From NCBI RefSeq assembly GCF_002020355.1, contig NZ_MPZV01000001.1:1240001-1304000 (forward strand): DNA of 64,000 bases. Reading direction: 5' to 3'. Shown here piece by piece: positions 62,701-64,000 of the stretch (position 1 is its first letter; every line of letters begins with the position of its first letter). A program made the translations under genes and the position numbers. The notes under the pieces are model-generated. The model was not told the DNA's origin and searched no databases. It saw nothing but the letters and a program-made list of their open reading frames with translations. The DNA comes from Thioclava sediminum (lineage in GTDB: Bacteria; Pseudomonadota; Alphaproteobacteria; Rhodobacterales; Rhodobacteraceae).

Positions 62701-64000
62701 GGCCCAAACCGATTCCGCCCCCGTTCAAGCCCGCATCGCGCAGACCATCGCCACGGATATTGCGGCGACGCCCACACAGGTGACCGCGGCGATCGGACTT
62801 CTCGATGGCGGGGCGACCGTGCCCTTCGTGGCGCGCTACCGCAAAGAGGTCACGGGTGGGCTCGACGATACGCAGTTGCGGCAGCTCTCGGATCGGCTGG
62901 GCTATCTGCGTGAGATGGAGGCGCGGCGCGAGACGATCCTCAATTCGATCCGCGAGCAGGGCAAGCTGACCGACGATCTGGCACGGTCCATCGCGCGGGC
63001 CGAAAGCAAGGCCACGCTCGAAGACATCTACCTCCCCTTCAAACCCAAGCGCCGCACCAAGGCGATGATCGCGCGCGAGAACGGGCTGGAGCCGCTCTTG
63101 CGCGCCATTCAGGAGGACCGGAACGCCACGCCCGAGGCGCTGGCCGAGGGTTACGTGACCGAGGCCGTGCCCACGGCGAAGGACGCTCTGAACGGTGCGC
63201 GCGACATCCTGACCGAGGAACTGTCGGAAAACGCCGACCTGCTTGGCACCCTGCGCGAATTCATGCGCGCCGAGGCCGTCATCGCCGCGCGTGTCGTGCC
63301 CGGCAAGGAAGAGGCGGGCGCGAAGTTCTCCGACTATTTCGACCATCGCGAGAAATGGGCCGACATTCCCGGCCACCGGGCGCTCGCCATTCTGCGCGCC
63401 GCGAAGGAAGAGATCGTGACGATGGAGATCGCGCCCGATCCCGAGACCGGCGAGGACCGCGCGATCGGCCAGATCGCAGCGACCCTCGACACGCAGGCCG
63501 GGCGTCCCGGCGACCTGTGGCTGCGCGATGTGGCGCGGTGGGCCTGGCGCGTGAAATTCTCGGTCTCGCTTTATGTCGATTTGCTGGGTGAGCTGCGTCA
63601 GCGTGCCCATGACGAAGCGATCAAGGTCTTCGCGCGCAACCTGCATGACCTGCTGCTGGCAGCCCCCGCCGGTCCGCGCGCCACGCTGGGCCTCGATCCC
63701 GGCATCCGCACCGGGGTGAAGGCCGCCGTGGTGGACGCGACTGGCAAGGTCTTGGAGACCGCGACCCTCTACCCCTTCCAGCCGAAGATGGACCTGCGCG
63801 GAGCCGAGACGAAGATCATCGACATGGTCAAGCGCCACGGCGTCGAGCTGATCGCCATCGGCAACGGCACCGCCAGCCGCGAGACCGAACGCATGGTCGC
63901 CGACACGCTGAAGCTACTGCCGCCGGGGGTGCGCGCGCCGACGAAAGTGGTCGTCTCCGAAGCGGGCGCCTCGGTCTATTCGGCCTCGGAACTGGCCGCG
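62701..64000 (+). CDS. tex: Tex family transcription accessory protein (3' partial)
   Basis: Starts at TTG with AGGAGACAGCC in front and stays open to the window end (433 codons seen). The N-terminal region is Tex-like: PFVARYRKEVTGGLDDTQL, EDIYLPFKPKRRTKAMIARENGLEPL, and a YqgF-type domain beginning at TLGLDPGIRTGVKAAVVD with IAIGNGTASRETE. Tex binds RNA and affects transcription; the S1 domain is expected past the window. Confidence 0.92.

Noticed and set aside
1-64000. tRNA, rRNA and CRISPR arrays
   Set aside because: None was recognised on either strand by eye; a covariance-model search would be needed to exclude a tRNA with certainty.

Overview
The window looks like chromosomal DNA of a Rhodobacterales alphaproteobacterium (Paracoccaceae-like; I cannot fix the genus from sequence alone). 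The reasons are high GC with a C/G-ended codon preference, many ATGA/GTGA start-stop overlaps, an XoxF methanol dehydrogenase cluster of the Rhodobacter/Paracoccus kind, and several ABC uptake operons for sugars and peptides. I see no rRNA, tRNA or CRISPR.

Layout. (1) 1-3387 (+): end of a sugar-acid operon with a DenD-like dehydrogenase (5' cut by the window), an LtnD/GarR-like dehydrogenase and an IlvD/Edd sugar-acid dehydratase. (2) 3466-22243: a lanthanide-type alcohol oxidation cluster. It holds a NahK-like hybrid kinase, a NosP-like FIST protein, a LuxR-type response regulator, XoxF, a small cytochrome c, the PQQ-associated set (binding protein, beta-propeller protein, small periplasmic protein, ABC ATPase and permease), a NitT/TauT-type ABC importer, PedF-like cytochrome c, an XoxJ-like binding protein, and a NosX/ApbE plus NosR-like flavo-iron-sulfur membrane protein. 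A 13-bp motif (about TWCGACCWWNGKA) recurs upstream of every structural transcription unit of this cluster and is probably the operator of the regulator. (3) 22779-32003: a sugar or sugar-acid operon with an SMP-30 lactonase, a BKACE enzyme, an L-gulonate 3-dehydrogenase-like enzyme, an SDR, a ribose-type ABC importer with a fused double permease, and a divergent GntR regulator.

(4) 32134-34872: a ydcF-type gene split by an IS607-family element (serine recombinase TnpA plus intact TnpB nuclease). Removing 32320-34251 rejoins ydcF in frame. (5) 34968-51293: polysaccharide region. A GT2 enzyme and a poorly coding spacer precede an EPS-type MarR regulator, then a tightly overlapped operon of four sulfotransferases, three glycosyltransferases, a Wzx-like flippase, a Wzy-like polymerase and an acetyltransferase. 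GDP-fucose genes (gmd, fcl, manC) and a strong terminator follow. The likely product is a sulfated, fucose-containing surface polysaccharide. (6) 51480-53988: a small accessory island with an unknown protein, a divergent XRE regulator, and a tyrosine integrase whose 5' part is broken by a frameshift and a stop.

(7) 53989-62517: a catabolic and uptake locus with an M20/AllC-type amidohydrolase, a FadR-type GntR regulator, a DUF1028 protein and a peptide-type ABC importer that includes a permease-ATPase fusion. Two near-identical palindromes with the core TTATCATGATAA in both divergent promoter regions define a probable local regulon. (8) 62701-64000: start of tex, cut by the window end.

All assignments come from reading translated sequence and motifs. 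No database search or computation was run.
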